64,000 nt of DNA, taken from contig NZ_JBEPTM010000010.1 of assembly GCF_040549525.1 (NCBI RefSeq), positions 32,559 to 96,558 of the forward strand, read 5' to 3'. The notes under the pieces are model-generated. The model was given only the letters and a program-made list of their open reading frames with translations. It was not told the DNA's origin and did no database searches. Positions 7,731 through 16,506 of the stretch are shown piece after piece. The position numbers and the translations under genes are program-made. The DNA comes from Lacisediminihabitans sp040549525. GTDB taxonomy: Bacteria; Actinomycetota; Actinomycetes; Actinomycetales; Microbacteriaceae. Within the stretch, counting starts at the first letter, position 1; each line of letters begins with the position of its first letter.

Positions 7731-9283
7731 AGCTGCGGCTGCTCGCGAATACGTTTCGCCGTAGTCCGCTGCAGGTCTTCGGAATCGTCGTCGGCCTGCT
7801 CTATGCGATCGGAGCGACCGGGTTCACGGTTGCCGGCTTCGCGTCCCTCCGCCGGGTGGAACCGGTGCTGGCGGGCGACATCACCGTGGCCGTCGGGTCC
7901 GCGATCGTGCTCGGATTCCTGCTCGTGCCTCTCGCCCTCGGCGCGGACAACAGCCTCGACCCTCGATCGTTCTCCCTGTTCGGCATACCCGCGAATCGTC
8001 TCGCGGCAGTTCTCGCCCTGGCGGGGCTCGTCGGGCTTCCGTCACTCGCGATCGCCGCAGTCGCCATCGCGCAGGTGGTGACCTGGGCACGGGATCCGCT
8101 GTCCGTGATCATCGCTCTCTTCTCTGCGGTGCTGATTTTCGCCACCTGCCTTCTCGCTGCACGAGTCTCCAGTTCGGTCGCCTCCCTCCTGTTGGCCACC
8201 CGCCGCGCTCGAGAGCTGACGACGCTCATCATGCTCGTGGTTCTCGTGCTTCTCGCCCCGGCGATCGCGCTGCTCGCTTCCGTCGACTGGGATCGTGGCG
8301 GGCTGGACGCTCTCAAATCCGTGGCGGATGTTGCGGGCTGGACGCCGATCGGGGCGGCCTGGTCTGCGCCAGCCGAAGCCGCATCCGGCAATGCCGGAGG
8401 GGCCGTGCTGAAGCTCCTCATCGCCGCTGCGACCGCCGGGCTGCTCTGGGTGGCCTGGCGCGCCCTGGTGGGATGGCTGCTCGTGGCCCCTCAGCGACGC
8501 GAGCGAGCCTCGAACTACGTGGGTCTCGGCTGGTTCGGTCGTCTGCCGGACTCTCCCGTCGGCGCGATCGCCGCCCGCAGCATCACTTACTGGATCCGCG
8601 ATGCCCGGTACCACACGACTCTCCTGGCCGTGCCGGTCGCGCCGCTGCTGTTCGTGGTCGTGCTCGCGGTCGCCGGTGTATCCGTCAGCGTGCTCGCTCT
8701 CCTCCCGGTTCCCGTGATGTGCCTGTTCCTGGCCTGGTCAATGCACAACGACGTCGCCAGCGACAGTTCGGCCGTGTGGCTTCACCTCGCGTCGAATACC
8801 TCGGGATGGGCTGACCGGCTCGGGAGAATGGTGCCGGCCCTGGTGATCGGCATCCCGCTGATCGCGATCGGGTCTCCGATCGCCGCCGCGATCTCCGGCG
8901 ACGACGGGGTGCTCCCCTCGCTGATCGGGGTCAGCTCCAGTCTGCTGCTGGCCGGACTCGGTCTGTCGAGCGTGGTCTCTGCACGCTTTCCCTACCCATC
9001 GGTGCGCCCGGGCGACAGCCCCTACGCGCAGCCCCAGGCGAGCGGCACCGGCGCGGGTCTCATCCAGTCCCTCACCTTCTTCGCGGCGATCGCGCTGTCG
9101 GCGCCCGCTCTCTGGTTCGCCGTGCAGGGCCTCCTGCATCCCGGTGTGACCAGCTGGTCGACGTTCTCACTCCTGGTCGGGCTGGGGATGGGGCTGGTCC
9201 TGCTCGCCCTCGGGGTGCTCTGGGGCGGACGCATCTACAGTCGTCGGTCGCCGGAGCTGCTCGCATTCACGCTGCGACACTGA
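7706..9283 (+). CDS. ABC transporter membrane subunit, polytopic
   Basis: A 525-aa protein that is almost entirely hydrophobic. I count about twelve membrane segments, arranged as two similar halves separated by a cytoplasmic stretch near 255-290 (QRRERASNYVG). Its GTG start lies 25 bp inside the upstream ATPase gene with a GGAGGG ribosome site, so the two are translationally coupled and probably form one exporter. Large two-half permeases of this kind occur with single ABC-2 ATPases in actinobacteria. The substrate cannot be named. Confidence 0.8.
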   Translation: MVAQFLGLKLRLLANTFRRSPLQVFGIVVGLLYAIGATGFTVAGFASLRRVEPVLAGDITVAVGSAIVLGFLLVPLALGADNSLDPRSFSLFGIPANRLAAVLALAGLVGLPSLAIAAVAIAQVVTWARDPLSVIIALFSAVLIFATCLLAARVSSSVASLLLATRRARELTTLIMLVVLVLLAPAIALLASVDWDRGGLDALKSVADVAGWTPIGAAWSAPAEAASGNAGGAVLKLLIAAATAGLLWVAWRALVGWLLVAPQRRERASNYVGLGWFGRLPDSPVGAIAARSITYWIRDARYHTTLLAVPVAPLLFVVVLAVAGVSVSVLALLPVPVMCLFLAWSMHNDVASDSSAVWLHLASNTSGWADRLGRMVPALVIGIPLIAIGSPIAAAISGDDGVLPSLIGVSSSLLLAGLGLSSVVSARFPYPSVRPGDSPYAQPQASGTGAGLIQSLTFFAAIALSAPALWFAVQGLLHPGVTSWSTFSLLVGLGMGLVLLALGVLWGGRIYSRRSPELLAFTLRH

Positions 9284-9329
9284 CTCCTCACCGCTGGGCT
9301 CTTTACCGGTAAGGGCTCTCGCGCACGCG

Positions 9330-9341
9330 TAAAATGGCGTC
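9330..9341 (+). promoter_or_regulatory. -10 element of a leaderless promoter
   Basis: TAAAAT ends 6 nt before the ATG at 9342 with no Shine-Dalgarno. A CTTTACCGGTAAGG palindrome (about 9301-9314) lies just upstream and could be an operator or a weak terminator for the permease gene. Confidence 0.5.
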
Positions 9342-9605
9342 ATGAGCGGCGATACACAACAGGGCGGCGGCGGTACGGACACGCTTGACCGCGAACTCGA
9401 AGAACTCCTGAACCAGGAGCAGATCGAAGAGGGCGACCACGAGCGCTTCTCCCATTACGTGCAGAAAGAGAAGATCCTCGCGTCGGCCCTGAGCGGCAAG
9501 CCCGTGATCGCGCTCTGCGGCAAGGTGTGGACGCCGGGGCGCGATCCGGAGAAGTTCCCCGTGTGCCCGACCTGCAAAGAGATCTACGACGGACTGAAGA
9601 AGTAA
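9342..9605 (+). CDS. DUF3039 domain protein, small putative zinc-ribbon
   Basis: An 87-aa protein conserved in actinobacteria as DUF3039. Residues 1-30 are acidic and probably disordered or helical. The rest carries H38, C59, C75 and C78 (LCGK ... CPTCKEIY), an arrangement consistent with a zinc ribbon. WTPGRDPEKFPVCPTC is the recognisable core. Function is unknown, and the acidic tail plus metal knuckle suggest an RNA- or protein-binding adaptor. It is transcribed alone from a leaderless promoter, with the convergent pncB gene 47 bp downstream. Confidence 0.88.
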   Translation: MSGDTQQGGGGTDTLDRELEELLNQEQIEEGDHERFSHYVQKEKILASALSGKPVIALCGKVWTPGRDPEKFPVCPTCKEIYDGLKK

Positions 9606-9652
9606 CCGGAGACGGTGCGGCCCGGCGCAGTGGGTGACGGGCGCAGTGGGCC

Positions 9653-10957
9653 TCAGGCGTAGCGGGTCGGGATCACCGGGTCGCCGCGACCGAGGCGGAA
9701 TGCCTCCTCCGGCAGTTCAGCGATCGCCGCCGCGCGGTGCTCCCGGGCGAGCCGCGTTCCGGCCTCCCCGCGGTACTTCTCCACGGCGACCCCGTCGACA
9801 ACCAGCGGCACGAGCAGGGGCCGGTGAGCGGATGTCGCGGCCTCCGGCTTCCCGACGTGGATGACCTCGGCACTCGCCGTGCCCGCGGCGGTGAACTCGC
9901 GCACGGGAAACTTGCGACCGCCGATCGACACCTTCTCCGGGGACTTCTTTGCGACGGAGATCCAGTCGCCCGCGGCGTCCTTGCGCGCCACGAGCTTGTA
10001 GACGAGACCGGCGGCGGGGGAGCCGGACCCGGTGACCACCGAGGTGCCGACGCCGTAGGAGTCGACCGGTGCGGCCCGGAGGGCCGCGATCGTGAACTCG
10101 TCGAGGTCGTTCGTCACCGTGATCCTGGTATTGACCGCACCGAGCGCATCGAGTTGGCGGCGCACCGCTGCGACCTGCTCCGGCAGGTCACCGCTGTCGA
10201 TCCGCACGGCGCCGAGTCCGGTTCCCGCGACCCGGACCGCGAGATCGACGGCGGCGGTGACGTCGTAGGTGTCGACGAGGAGGGTGGTGCCGGGGCCGAG
10301 GGCAGCGACCTGGGCTCGGAAGGCATCCTCCTCGGTGTCGTGCAGAAGGGTGAAGGAGTGCGCCGAGGTGCCCATCGTCGGCACACCCCAGCTCCGGCCG
10401 GCCTCGAGGTTGCTCGTCGCAGCGAAGCCGGCGATGAAGGCCGCGCGGGCGGCGGCGACGGCGGCGCGCTCACCGGTGCGCCGCGATCCCATCTCCGCGA
10501 GAGGACGGCCGCTCGCGGCGGAGACCATGCGGGAGGCGGCCGTTGCCACCGCCGAGTCGTAGTTGAGCACACTGAGGGCGAGGGTCTCGAGAATCACGGC
10601 CTCGGCGAAGGTGCCTTCGACGACGAGGATGGGGGAGCCGGGAAAGTAGACCTCGCCCTCCTGGTAGCCGGAGATGCTGCCGGTGAAGCGGTAGTCGGCC
10701 AGCCAGTCGAGAGCGCGGTCGTAGACGACGTCGTTGTCGCGCAACCAGTCGAGTTCACGGTCGGTGAAGCGGAAGTCGTCGATCAGATCGAGCAGCCGCC
10801 CGGTGCCGGCGACGATTCCGTAGCGACGCCCACCGGAGAGACGGCGTGCGAAGACCTCGAACACGCAGTCGCGATCGTGAGTGCCGGCGCGGATGGCGGC
10901 GTTCAGCATCGTGAGCTCGTAGCGGTCGGTCAGCAGCGAAGATACGGCATCGGTCAC
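9653..10957 (-). CDS. pncB: Nicotinate phosphoribosyltransferase
   Basis: A 434-aa enzyme that converts nicotinate and PRPP (with ATP) to nicotinate mononucleotide in NAD salvage. Visible motifs: LLTDRYELTML near the N-terminus, LNYDSAVATAASR (about 131-143), EMGSRRTG (about 155-162), GTSAHSF with the expected phosphorylated His at 200, and RIDSGDLP (about 252-259). The GTG at 10957 is preferred over a longer frame to 10999 because TAGGCT lies 7 nt upstream as a leaderless -10. The longer start would also overlap the divergent photolyase promoter. Confidence 0.93.
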   Translation of the reverse strand: MTDAVSSLLTDRYELTMLNAAIRAGTHDRDCVFEVFARRLSGGRRYGIVAGTGRLLDLIDDFRFTDRELDWLRDNDVVYDRALDWLADYRFTGSISGYQEGEVYFPGSPILVVEGTFAEAVILETLALSVLNYDSAVATAASRMVSAASGRPLAEMGSRRTGERAAVAAARAAFIAGFAATSNLEAGRSWGVPTMGTSAHSFTLLHDTEEDAFRAQVAALGPGTTLLVDTYDVTAAVDLAVRVAGTGLGAVRIDSGDLPEQVAAVRRQLDALGAVNTRITVTNDLDEFTIAALRAAPVDSYGVGTSVVTGSGSPAAGLVYKLVARKDAAGDWISVAKKSPEKVSIGGRKFPVREFTAAGTASAEVIHVGKPEAATSAHRPLLVPLVVDGVAVEKYRGEAGTRLAREHRAAAIAELPEEAFRLGRGDPVIPTRYA

Positions 10958-11001
10958 GAGTGCCAGCCTAGCCAGCAGTTCGCTCGTGTACCGTGACACC
11001 G
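10958..11001. promoter_or_regulatory. Back-to-back leaderless promoters of pncB and the photolyase gene
   Basis: In 44 bp, a minus-strand TAGGCT (plus positions 10965-10970) lies 7 nt before the pncB GTG. A plus-strand TACCGT (10989-10994) lies 7 nt before the photolyase ATG at 11002. Neither gene has a Shine-Dalgarno. The two -10 boxes are only about 18 bp apart, so transcription of the two genes may interfere. Confidence 0.45.
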
Positions 11002-12462
11002 ATGGAACGCACCCGTTGGATCTTCGCCGGCCAACTGGGCGATTCGTTCGACGATGGCGGGCGGATGCTGCTGGTCGAGTCCCGCGCCGCGCTGCGCCGT
11101 GCTCCGCTCCATCGGGCCAAGGCTCACCTCATCCTCTCGGCGATCCGCCACCGGGCCGCCGAGCTCGGGGACCGGGTGGAGTTCCACCAGGTCGAGCACT
11201 ACCGGGACGTGGTGGAGGGGCGTGACGACCTCGAAGTTGTCGATCCGACCTCCTATGCGGCGAGGCGCCTCGTGCGATCGGTCGGAGCGACAGTGCTGCC
11301 GAGCCGTGGCTTCGTCACGAGTGAGGCGGATTTCGCCGAGTGGGCGGATGCCCGAAAGGGTCGCCCGATCATGGAGGACTTCTACCGTTGGGTGCGTGGT
11401 CGCACGGGCATCCTGCAGGACGGCGATGCTCCCGCCGGCGGCCAGTGGAACTTCGACCACGAGAACCGCCAGCCCCCGCCGAAGCGGGCCCTCACCCTCG
11501 GTCTGCCCGAACCGTGGTGGCCCGAGGAAGATGACATCGACCGGGGGGTGCGGGCCGATCTCGATCGCTGGCAGGCCGCCGGCGAGGTCACCCTCGTGGG
11601 TGACGACGGCCCGCGGCGATTCTCGGCGACCACGGGGGAGGCGCGGCTGGCCCTCGACGACTTCATCGAGAGTCGCCTCGGCGACTTCGGCCCGTTCGAG
11701 GATGCCACGCTCACCGGGGACTGGACGATGGCGCACTCCCTGCTCAGCGCGCCGCTCAACCTCGGCTTGCTCGATCCGCGTGAGGTGATCGACCGGGTCG
11801 AGGCCGAGTACCGCGCCGGGAAGGCCCCGATCGGCAGCGTCGAGGGCATCGTGCGCCAGCTGTGCGGCTGGCGCGACTGGGTGTGGCACCTGTACTGGCG
11901 GCTGGGCGAGGACTACGTGAACAGCAACGCCCTCGCCGCGACGGAGCCGATTCCCCGCGCGGTGCTGGAGCTCGAGGCATCCGCCATCGAAGCCAACTGC
12001 CTGAGCCAGACGATCGGCGGGGTGCGCGAGCACGGCTGGGCCCACCACATCCAGAGGCTCATGATCATCGGCAACTGGGCGCTCCAGCGCGGCTACGACC
12101 CGAAGCAGATGAACGAGTGGTTCATCGGGATGTTCGTTGACGGCACCCCCTGGGTGATGCCCGCGAACGTCGTCGGCATGAGCCTGTTCGCCGATGGAGG
12201 CATCGTCGGCACCAAGCCCTATGCGGCCGGGGGCGCCTATGTCAACAGGATGACGGACTACTGCGGCGGCTGTCGATTCGACCCGAAGGTGCGACTCGGC
12301 CCGAACGCCTGCCCGGTGACCGCCGGCTACTGGGCATTCCTCGACCGGGTGGAACCGCAGATCCGCGGCAACTTCCGCATGGCGCAGCCGCTCGCCGGCC
12401 TCCGACGGCTGAGCGACCGCGAGCAGGTGGTCGACCAGGAACGGCGGCGCACCGCCCTGTAG
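11002..12462 (+). CDS. phrB: FeS-type bacterial cryptochrome/photolyase (PhrB-like, probable (6-4) photolyase)
   Basis: A 486-aa flavoprotein of the FeS-BCP class, which repairs UV (6-4) photoproducts with FAD and a lumazine-type antenna. The diagnostic [4Fe-4S] ligands are present: C333, C421, C424 and C437. Their spacing of 88, 3 and 13 residues is the same as in Agrobacterium PhrB. The C-terminal part has WAHHIQRLMIIGNW and the DYCGGC..NACPVTAGYW block typical of the class. The ATG at 11002 fits the leaderless promoter better than a start three codons upstream. murI follows 25 bp downstream but has its own promoter. Confidence 0.92.
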   Translation: MERTRWIFAGQLGDSFDDGGRMLLVESRAALRRAPLHRAKAHLILSAIRHRAAELGDRVEFHQVEHYRDVVEGRDDLEVVDPTSYAARRLVRSVGATVLPSRGFVTSEADFAEWADARKGRPIMEDFYRWVRGRTGILQDGDAPAGGQWNFDHENRQPPPKRALTLGLPEPWWPEEDDIDRGVRADLDRWQAAGEVTLVGDDGPRRFSATTGEARLALDDFIESRLGDFGPFEDATLTGDWTMAHSLLSAPLNLGLLDPREVIDRVEAEYRAGKAPIGSVEGIVRQLCGWRDWVWHLYWRLGEDYVNSNALAATEPIPRAVLELEASAIEANCLSQTIGGVREHGWAHHIQRLMIIGNWALQRGYDPKQMNEWFIGMFVDGTPWVMPANVVGMSLFADGGIVGTKPYAAGGAYVNRMTDYCGGCRFDPKVRLGPNACPVTAGYWAFLDRVEPQIRGNFRMAQPLAGLRRLSDREQVVDQERRRTAL

Positions 12463-12473
12463 GGCATCCCGCG

Positions 12474-12487
12474 TAAACTCGGTCCCT
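12474..12487 (+). promoter_or_regulatory. -10 element of a leaderless promoter for murI
   Basis: TAAACT at 12474-12479 is followed by 8 nt and the murI ATG. There is no Shine-Dalgarno. This gives the murI-rph-rdgB operon its own start independent of the photolyase gene. Confidence 0.45.
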
Positions 12488-13342
12488 ATGGATGACGCGC
12501 CGATCGGGATCTTCGACTCCGGGGTCGGCGGTCTCACGGTGGCCCGCGCGGTGCTCGACCAGCTGCCCAACGAATCGCTCGTCTACGTCGGCGATACCGC
12601 ACACTCGCCGTACGGCCCCAAGCCCATCGCCGACGTGCGGCGTTACACGCTCGAGGTGCTCGACGATCTGGTCGCGCAGGGCGTGAAGATGCTCGTGATC
12701 GCGTGCAACACGGCCTCGGCGGCCATGCTGCGGGATGCTCGGGAGCGATACACCCAGGCCCTGGGCATCCCGGTCGTGGAGGTCATCCAGCCCGCCGTGC
12801 GTGCTGCGGTTCGGCAGACCCGCAACGGCCGGGTCGGGGTGATCGGCACCGTCGGCACCATCACCTCCCGGGCCTACGACGACGCCTTCGCCGCGGCACC
12901 GCACCTCACCCTGTTCAGCGAGGCGTGCCCCCGATTCGTCGAATTCGTCGAGGCCGGGGTGACGAGCGGTCCGGAACTGTTCGAGGTCGCCGAGCACTAC
13001 CTCGCACCGCTCAAGCACGCCGGAGTCGACACGCTCGTGCTCGGCTGCACGCACTACCCGCTGATGTCCGCCGCTATCCAGTACGTGATGGGGGAGGATG
13101 TCAGCCTCGTCTCGAGCGCGGAGGAGACGGCCTTCGACGTCTATCGCACCCTCGTGCGGCACGGCCTCGAACGCGAAGCAGGTGTCGCACCCACCCACGT
13201 CTTCGAGGCGACCGGTGACTCCCCGCTGGAGTTCACCCGCCTGGTGCGTCGTTTTCTCGGGCCGGAGGTCTCCACGGTCGAACTCGTCGAGACCGGCGCT
13301 CTCACCCTTCCCACCCTCAAACAGAAAGGCGGCACCGCATGA
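12488..13342 (+). CDS. murI: Glutamate racemase
   Basis: A 284-aa cytoplasmic enzyme making D-glutamate for peptidoglycan. It has the Asp/Glu racemase signatures IFDSGVGG (8-15), the first catalytic cysteine C73 in IACNTASA, and the second, C187, in LGCTHYPL. Length is normal. It is the first gene of a tightly packed operon: its TGA overlaps the rph ATG by 4 bp, and rph in turn overlaps rdgB. This murI-rph-rdgB order is common in actinobacteria. Confidence 0.96.
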   Translation: MDDAPIGIFDSGVGGLTVARAVLDQLPNESLVYVGDTAHSPYGPKPIADVRRYTLEVLDDLVAQGVKMLVIACNTASAAMLRDARERYTQALGIPVVEVIQPAVRAAVRQTRNGRVGVIGTVGTITSRAYDDAFAAAPHLTLFSEACPRFVEFVEAGVTSGPELFEVAEHYLAPLKHAGVDTLVLGCTHYPLMSAAIQYVMGEDVSLVSSAEETAFDVYRTLVRHGLEREAGVAPTHVFEATGDSPLEFTRLVRRFLGPEVSTVELVETGALTLPTLKQKGGTA

Positions 13343-14076
13343 CCGCATCAGGACCCCGCATCGATGGCCGTGAGCTCGACCAGCTGAGGCCGGTCACCAT
13401 CGAGCGTGGCTGGAGCGACCAGGCCGAGGGATCCGCCCTCATCTCCTTCGGGCGCACGAGGGTGCTCTGCACCGCGTCCTTCACCAACGGCGTTCCGCGC
13501 TGGATGACCGGGAGGGGCAAGGGCTGGGTCACCGCCGAGTACTCGATGCTTCCCCGTTCCACCAACGACCGGATGGATCGCGAATCGGTGAAGGGCAAGA
13601 TCGGCGGGCGCACCCACGAGATCTCCCGGCTCATCGGCCGGTCGCTGCGTGCCGTCGTGGATATGAAGGCCCTCGGTGAGAACACCATCGTGATCGACTG
13701 CGACGTTCTGCAGGCCGATGGCGGCACGCGCACCGCGGCGATCACGGGTGCCTACGTTGCCCTTGCCGACGCACTCGAGTGGGGCCGCACCAAGAAGTTC
13801 ATCGGCCAGAAGGCCGTGCCGCTCATCGACAGCGTCGCTGCAGTCTCCGTCGGCATCATCGACGGCACCCCGATGCTCGACCTCGCCTACACCGAGGACG
13901 TGCGTGCCGAGACAGACATGAACGTCGTCGTCACGGGACGCGGCCTCTTCGTCGAAGTGCAGGGCACGGCCGAGGGCGCGCCGTTCGACCGAACCGAGCT
14001 GAACGCCCTCCTCGACCTCGCCCTCGGTGGTGGGGCCGACCTGACCAGACTTCAGGTGGAGAGTCTCGCTCGATGA
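13339..14076 (+). CDS. rph: Ribonuclease PH
   Basis: A 245-aa phosphorolytic 3'-5' exoribonuclease that trims tRNA precursors. Recognisable features are the N-terminal DGRELDQLRPVTIERGW, TNGVPRWMTGRGKGWVTAEYS with catalytic-site Arg residues, RSTNDR and the GRTHEISRLIGRSLR stretch, all characteristic of RNase PH as opposed to PNPase cores. Full length. Start and stop overlap murI and rdgB by 4 bp each (ATGA), so it is translationally coupled within the operon. Confidence 0.96.
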   Translation: MTASGPRIDGRELDQLRPVTIERGWSDQAEGSALISFGRTRVLCTASFTNGVPRWMTGRGKGWVTAEYSMLPRSTNDRMDRESVKGKIGGRTHEISRLIGRSLRAVVDMKALGENTIVIDCDVLQADGGTRTAAITGAYVALADALEWGRTKKFIGQKAVPLIDSVAAVSVGIIDGTPMLDLAYTEDVRAETDMNVVVTGRGLFVEVQGTAEGAPFDRTELNALLDLALGGGADLTRLQVESLAR

Positions 14077-14678
14077 CCACGGTGCTTGTTCCCCTGGTGC
14101 TCGCCACCCACAACGCGCACAAGGTCATCGAACTCCGAAGGATTCTCGGGCGCAGGCTCGACGGGATCGACCTCAGGGCCTACGACGGGCCCGAACCGGT
14201 GGAGGATGGCGACACCTTCGAGGTGAACGCGCTGATCAAGGCACGGGCGGCATCCGCCCACACCGGTTTCGCCGCGATCGCGGATGACTCCGGAATCGCG
14301 GTCGCGGCTCTCGGAGGCGCCCCTGGCATCCATTCGGCTCGCTACGCCGGCACGCGGGACGATGCGGACAACGTGCGCCTTCTCGTCAAGAACCTCGAGG
14401 GGGTGGATGACCGCGCCGCCGAGTTCCTCTGCGCCGCAGCGCTCGTGCTGCCCGACCGCCGCGAGAGAGTCGAGCTCGGCCGCTGGCCCGGCACCGTGCT
14501 GCGCGAGCCGGTCGGCGCTGGCGGCTTCGGCTACGATCCCGTGTTCAAGCCGGCCGGCTACAACGTCTCCGCCGCGGAGCTGCACCCGGACGAGAAGAAC
14601 GCGGTCAGCCATCGCTCTCTCGCCTTCGAGGCCCTGATGCCGATCGTGCGCGACCTGCTGCTCGGCCAGCCGACCTAG
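14073..14678 (+). CDS. rdgB: Non-canonical purine NTP pyrophosphatase (RdgB/HAM1)
   Basis: A 201-aa enzyme that hydrolyses dITP/XTP to monophosphates and so cleans the nucleotide pool. Family motifs: LATHNAHKVIEL near 10-21, the metal site ADDSGIAV near 69-76, GGFGYDPVF near 150-158 and the SHR near the C-terminus. The ATG at 14073 overlaps the rph stop. Its TAG stop at 14676-14678 is also the first half of the TAGAAT -10 element of mntH, so gene end and next promoter share bases. Confidence 0.93.
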   Translation: MTTVLVPLVLATHNAHKVIELRRILGRRLDGIDLRAYDGPEPVEDGDTFEVNALIKARAASAHTGFAAIADDSGIAVAALGGAPGIHSARYAGTRDDADNVRLLVKNLEGVDDRAAEFLCAAALVLPDRRERVELGRWPGTVLREPVGAGGFGYDPVFKPAGYNVSAAELHPDEKNAVSHRSLAFEALMPIVRDLLLGQPT

Positions 14679-14687
14679 AATTCGGGG
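14676..14687 (+). promoter_or_regulatory. -10 element of leaderless mntH promoter, overlapping the rdgB stop
   Basis: TAGAAT at 14676-14681 is followed by TCGGGG and the ATG at 14688. The TAG is also the rdgB stop codon. The TCGGGG spacer could serve as a very weak ribosome site, but a leaderless start fits better. Confidence 0.5.
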
Positions 14688-15920
14688 ATGACCGCCACCG
14701 CCCGCAGCACCCGCCCGGCGGCCCGCGGCCTCTTTCTTCTCGGCCCTGCTTTTGTGGCGGCGATCGCCTACGTCGATCCCGGCAATGTCGCTGCGAATAT
14801 CAGCGGGGGCGCGCGGTACGGGTACCTGCTGGTCTGGGTGCTGGTGTCCGCAAGCCTCATGGCGGCACTGATCCAGTACCACTCCGCCAAGCTCGGCCTG
14901 GTGAGCGGCCGCTCCCTTCCGGAGCTCCTCGGTGACCGGATGCGAGACCGCTCCCGCCGATTGTTCTGGGCGCAGGCGGAACTCGTGGCCGCAGCCACGG
15001 ACCTTGCCGAGGTGATCGGTGGCGCGATCGCGCTCAACCTGCTGTTCGGCCTTCCGCTCTTCCTCGGCGGCATGATCGTCGGCGCCGTGTCGCTCGGTCT
15101 CCTCGCCGTACAGTCGCGCTACGGCCAACGGCCGTTCGAATCGGTGATCATCGGTCTGCTCGCGATCATCGCGGTCGGATTCCTCGCTGGACTGTTCATC
15201 ACCCCGCCGGACGGCACCGCCGTGCTCGGTGGCCTCGTGCCGCGATTCGAGGGCCCCGGCTCTGTGCTGCTCTCGGCGAGCATGCTCGGCGCCACCGTCA
15301 TGCCGCACGCCATCTACGTGCACTCGGCGCTGGCCAGGGACCGCCACGGACACGTGACCGCCCCGGAGGCCCGACGCCGCATCCTGCGTGTCACCCGGTG
15401 GGACGTGATCATCGCCCTCGGCATCGCCGGACTGGTCAATGTCGGGATGCTGCTCCTCGCCGCGGTCAACCTGCGCGGGATCGGCGCGACCGACACCATC
15501 GCGGGAGCCCACACGGCCATTGGAACCGCGCTCGGACCGGGGATCGCCCTGGTCTTCGCCATCGGGCTCCTCGCCTCCGGTCTCGCCTCCACCTCGGTGG
15601 GAAGCTACGCGGGAGCCACGATCATGGCCGGGCTGCTCAAGCGCCGCGTCCCCGTGTTCGTGCGCCGAGTGGTCACCCTGGTGCCGGCGGTCGCGCTTCT
15701 CGCGGCGGGCATCGACCCGACCTGGGCTCTGGTGGTGAGCCAGGTGTTCCTGAGCTTCGGCATCCCCTTCGCCCTCATCCCCCTGCTGAGGCTGACCAAC
15801 GATCCCGGGGTGATGGGGGAGCAGGCCAACCGGCGACCGGCCCGATGGGCGATGTCGCTCATCGTGGTGTTGGTGATCGCCCTGAACCTGGCGCTCGTCT
15901 GGCTCACGATCACGGGATAG
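14688..15920 (+). CDS. mntH: Nramp-family divalent metal (Mn2+/Fe2+) transporter
   Basis: A 410-aa proton-coupled importer with about 11 membrane helices. The metal-site signatures are present: DPGNVAAN in helix 1 (about 26-33), carrying the Asp and Asn that bind the ion, and MPHAIYVHSA in helix 6 (about 205-214), carrying the Met and His. It appears monocistronic from a leaderless promoter. No MntR/DtxR-type operator could be recognised upstream. Confidence 0.93.
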   Translation: MTATARSTRPAARGLFLLGPAFVAAIAYVDPGNVAANISGGARYGYLLVWVLVSASLMAALIQYHSAKLGLVSGRSLPELLGDRMRDRSRRLFWAQAELVAAATDLAEVIGGAIALNLLFGLPLFLGGMIVGAVSLGLLAVQSRYGQRPFESVIIGLLAIIAVGFLAGLFITPPDGTAVLGGLVPRFEGPGSVLLSASMLGATVMPHAIYVHSALARDRHGHVTAPEARRRILRVTRWDVIIALGIAGLVNVGMLLLAAVNLRGIGATDTIAGAHTAIGTALGPGIALVFAIGLLASGLASTSVGSYAGATIMAGLLKRRVPVFVRRVVTLVPAVALLAAGIDPTWALVVSQVFLSFGIPFALIPLLRLTNDPGVMGEQANRRPARWAMSLIVVLVIALNLALVWLTITG

Positions 15921-15948
15921 GCCCGGGCGCGGTACCGTTGAACCCGCC

Positions 15949-16491
15949 ATGACTGACGATTCCGCATCCACCGTCCAGATCGACGATTCCCCCGGGGACC
16001 GCATCACCGCCGCCGTCGCGCGCTTCGGCGAGCAGGCGGTGGTCGACCGTTCCGCCTCGCTGCTCATGGGGGGTAACGAGGGCGAGGAGTTCTTGCTCAT
16101 CGTTGGCGGGCGTCACGCCCAGGGCGTGCTGGATGGAGCCCCGCCCCTCTACTGGCCAGAGGTCTGGGGCGCACGGGCTCTCACCTTCGTGTGGGCCGAC
16201 TCCGCGGCATCCGCCGTGCATCGCGGACTCGGCGACCAGGCCTGGCGGGTGCGCGAGATGTGCGCCCGCGCTACCTTCATCCGCCGGCTCGACGAGCAGG
16301 AAGCCCTCACGGCGATGCTGTCCGACGAGGTGGCGCGAGTGCGCGGTGCCGCCGCGCGGGCTCTCGGCGAAGTAGGGGATGCCAGCCACCTGCCAGCCCT
16401 CACCGTGCTGCTCAAGGACGACGAGAAGGAAGTGCGCCGCTCCGCCCACGATGCGATGGTGCGTCTCGAGAAGCGCACCACCGCACCGTAA
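15949..16491 (+). CDS. HEAT-repeat protein
   Basis: A 180-aa protein whose C-terminal two thirds consist of helical HEAT-like repeats: VREMCARATFIRRLDE, then VRGAAARALGEVGDASHLPALTVLL, then VRRSAHDAMVRLEK. The conserved Arg/Asp pattern suggests a protein-protein scaffold. The N-terminus is acidic (about 1-20) and followed by an alpha/beta-like region. TACCGT lies 10 nt upstream of the ATG. The gene ends 15 bp from the convergent ABC permease gene. A role cannot be assigned. Confidence 0.82.
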   Translation: MTDDSASTVQIDDSPGDRITAAVARFGEQAVVDRSASLLMGGNEGEEFLLIVGGRHAQGVLDGAPPLYWPEVWGARALTFVWADSAASAVHRGLGDQAWRVREMCARATFIRRLDEQEALTAMLSDEVARVRGAAARALGEVGDASHLPALTVLLKDDEKEVRRSAHDAMVRLEKRTTAP

Positions 16492-16506
16492 CGACTGGCG
16501 GTAGCG

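Noticed and set aside
14052..16100. 682-codon minus-strand frame across rdgB, mntH and the HEAT gene
   Set aside because: Sequence is a low-complexity Gly/Arg/His/Asp string, and it lies opposite two certain genes with intact motifs.
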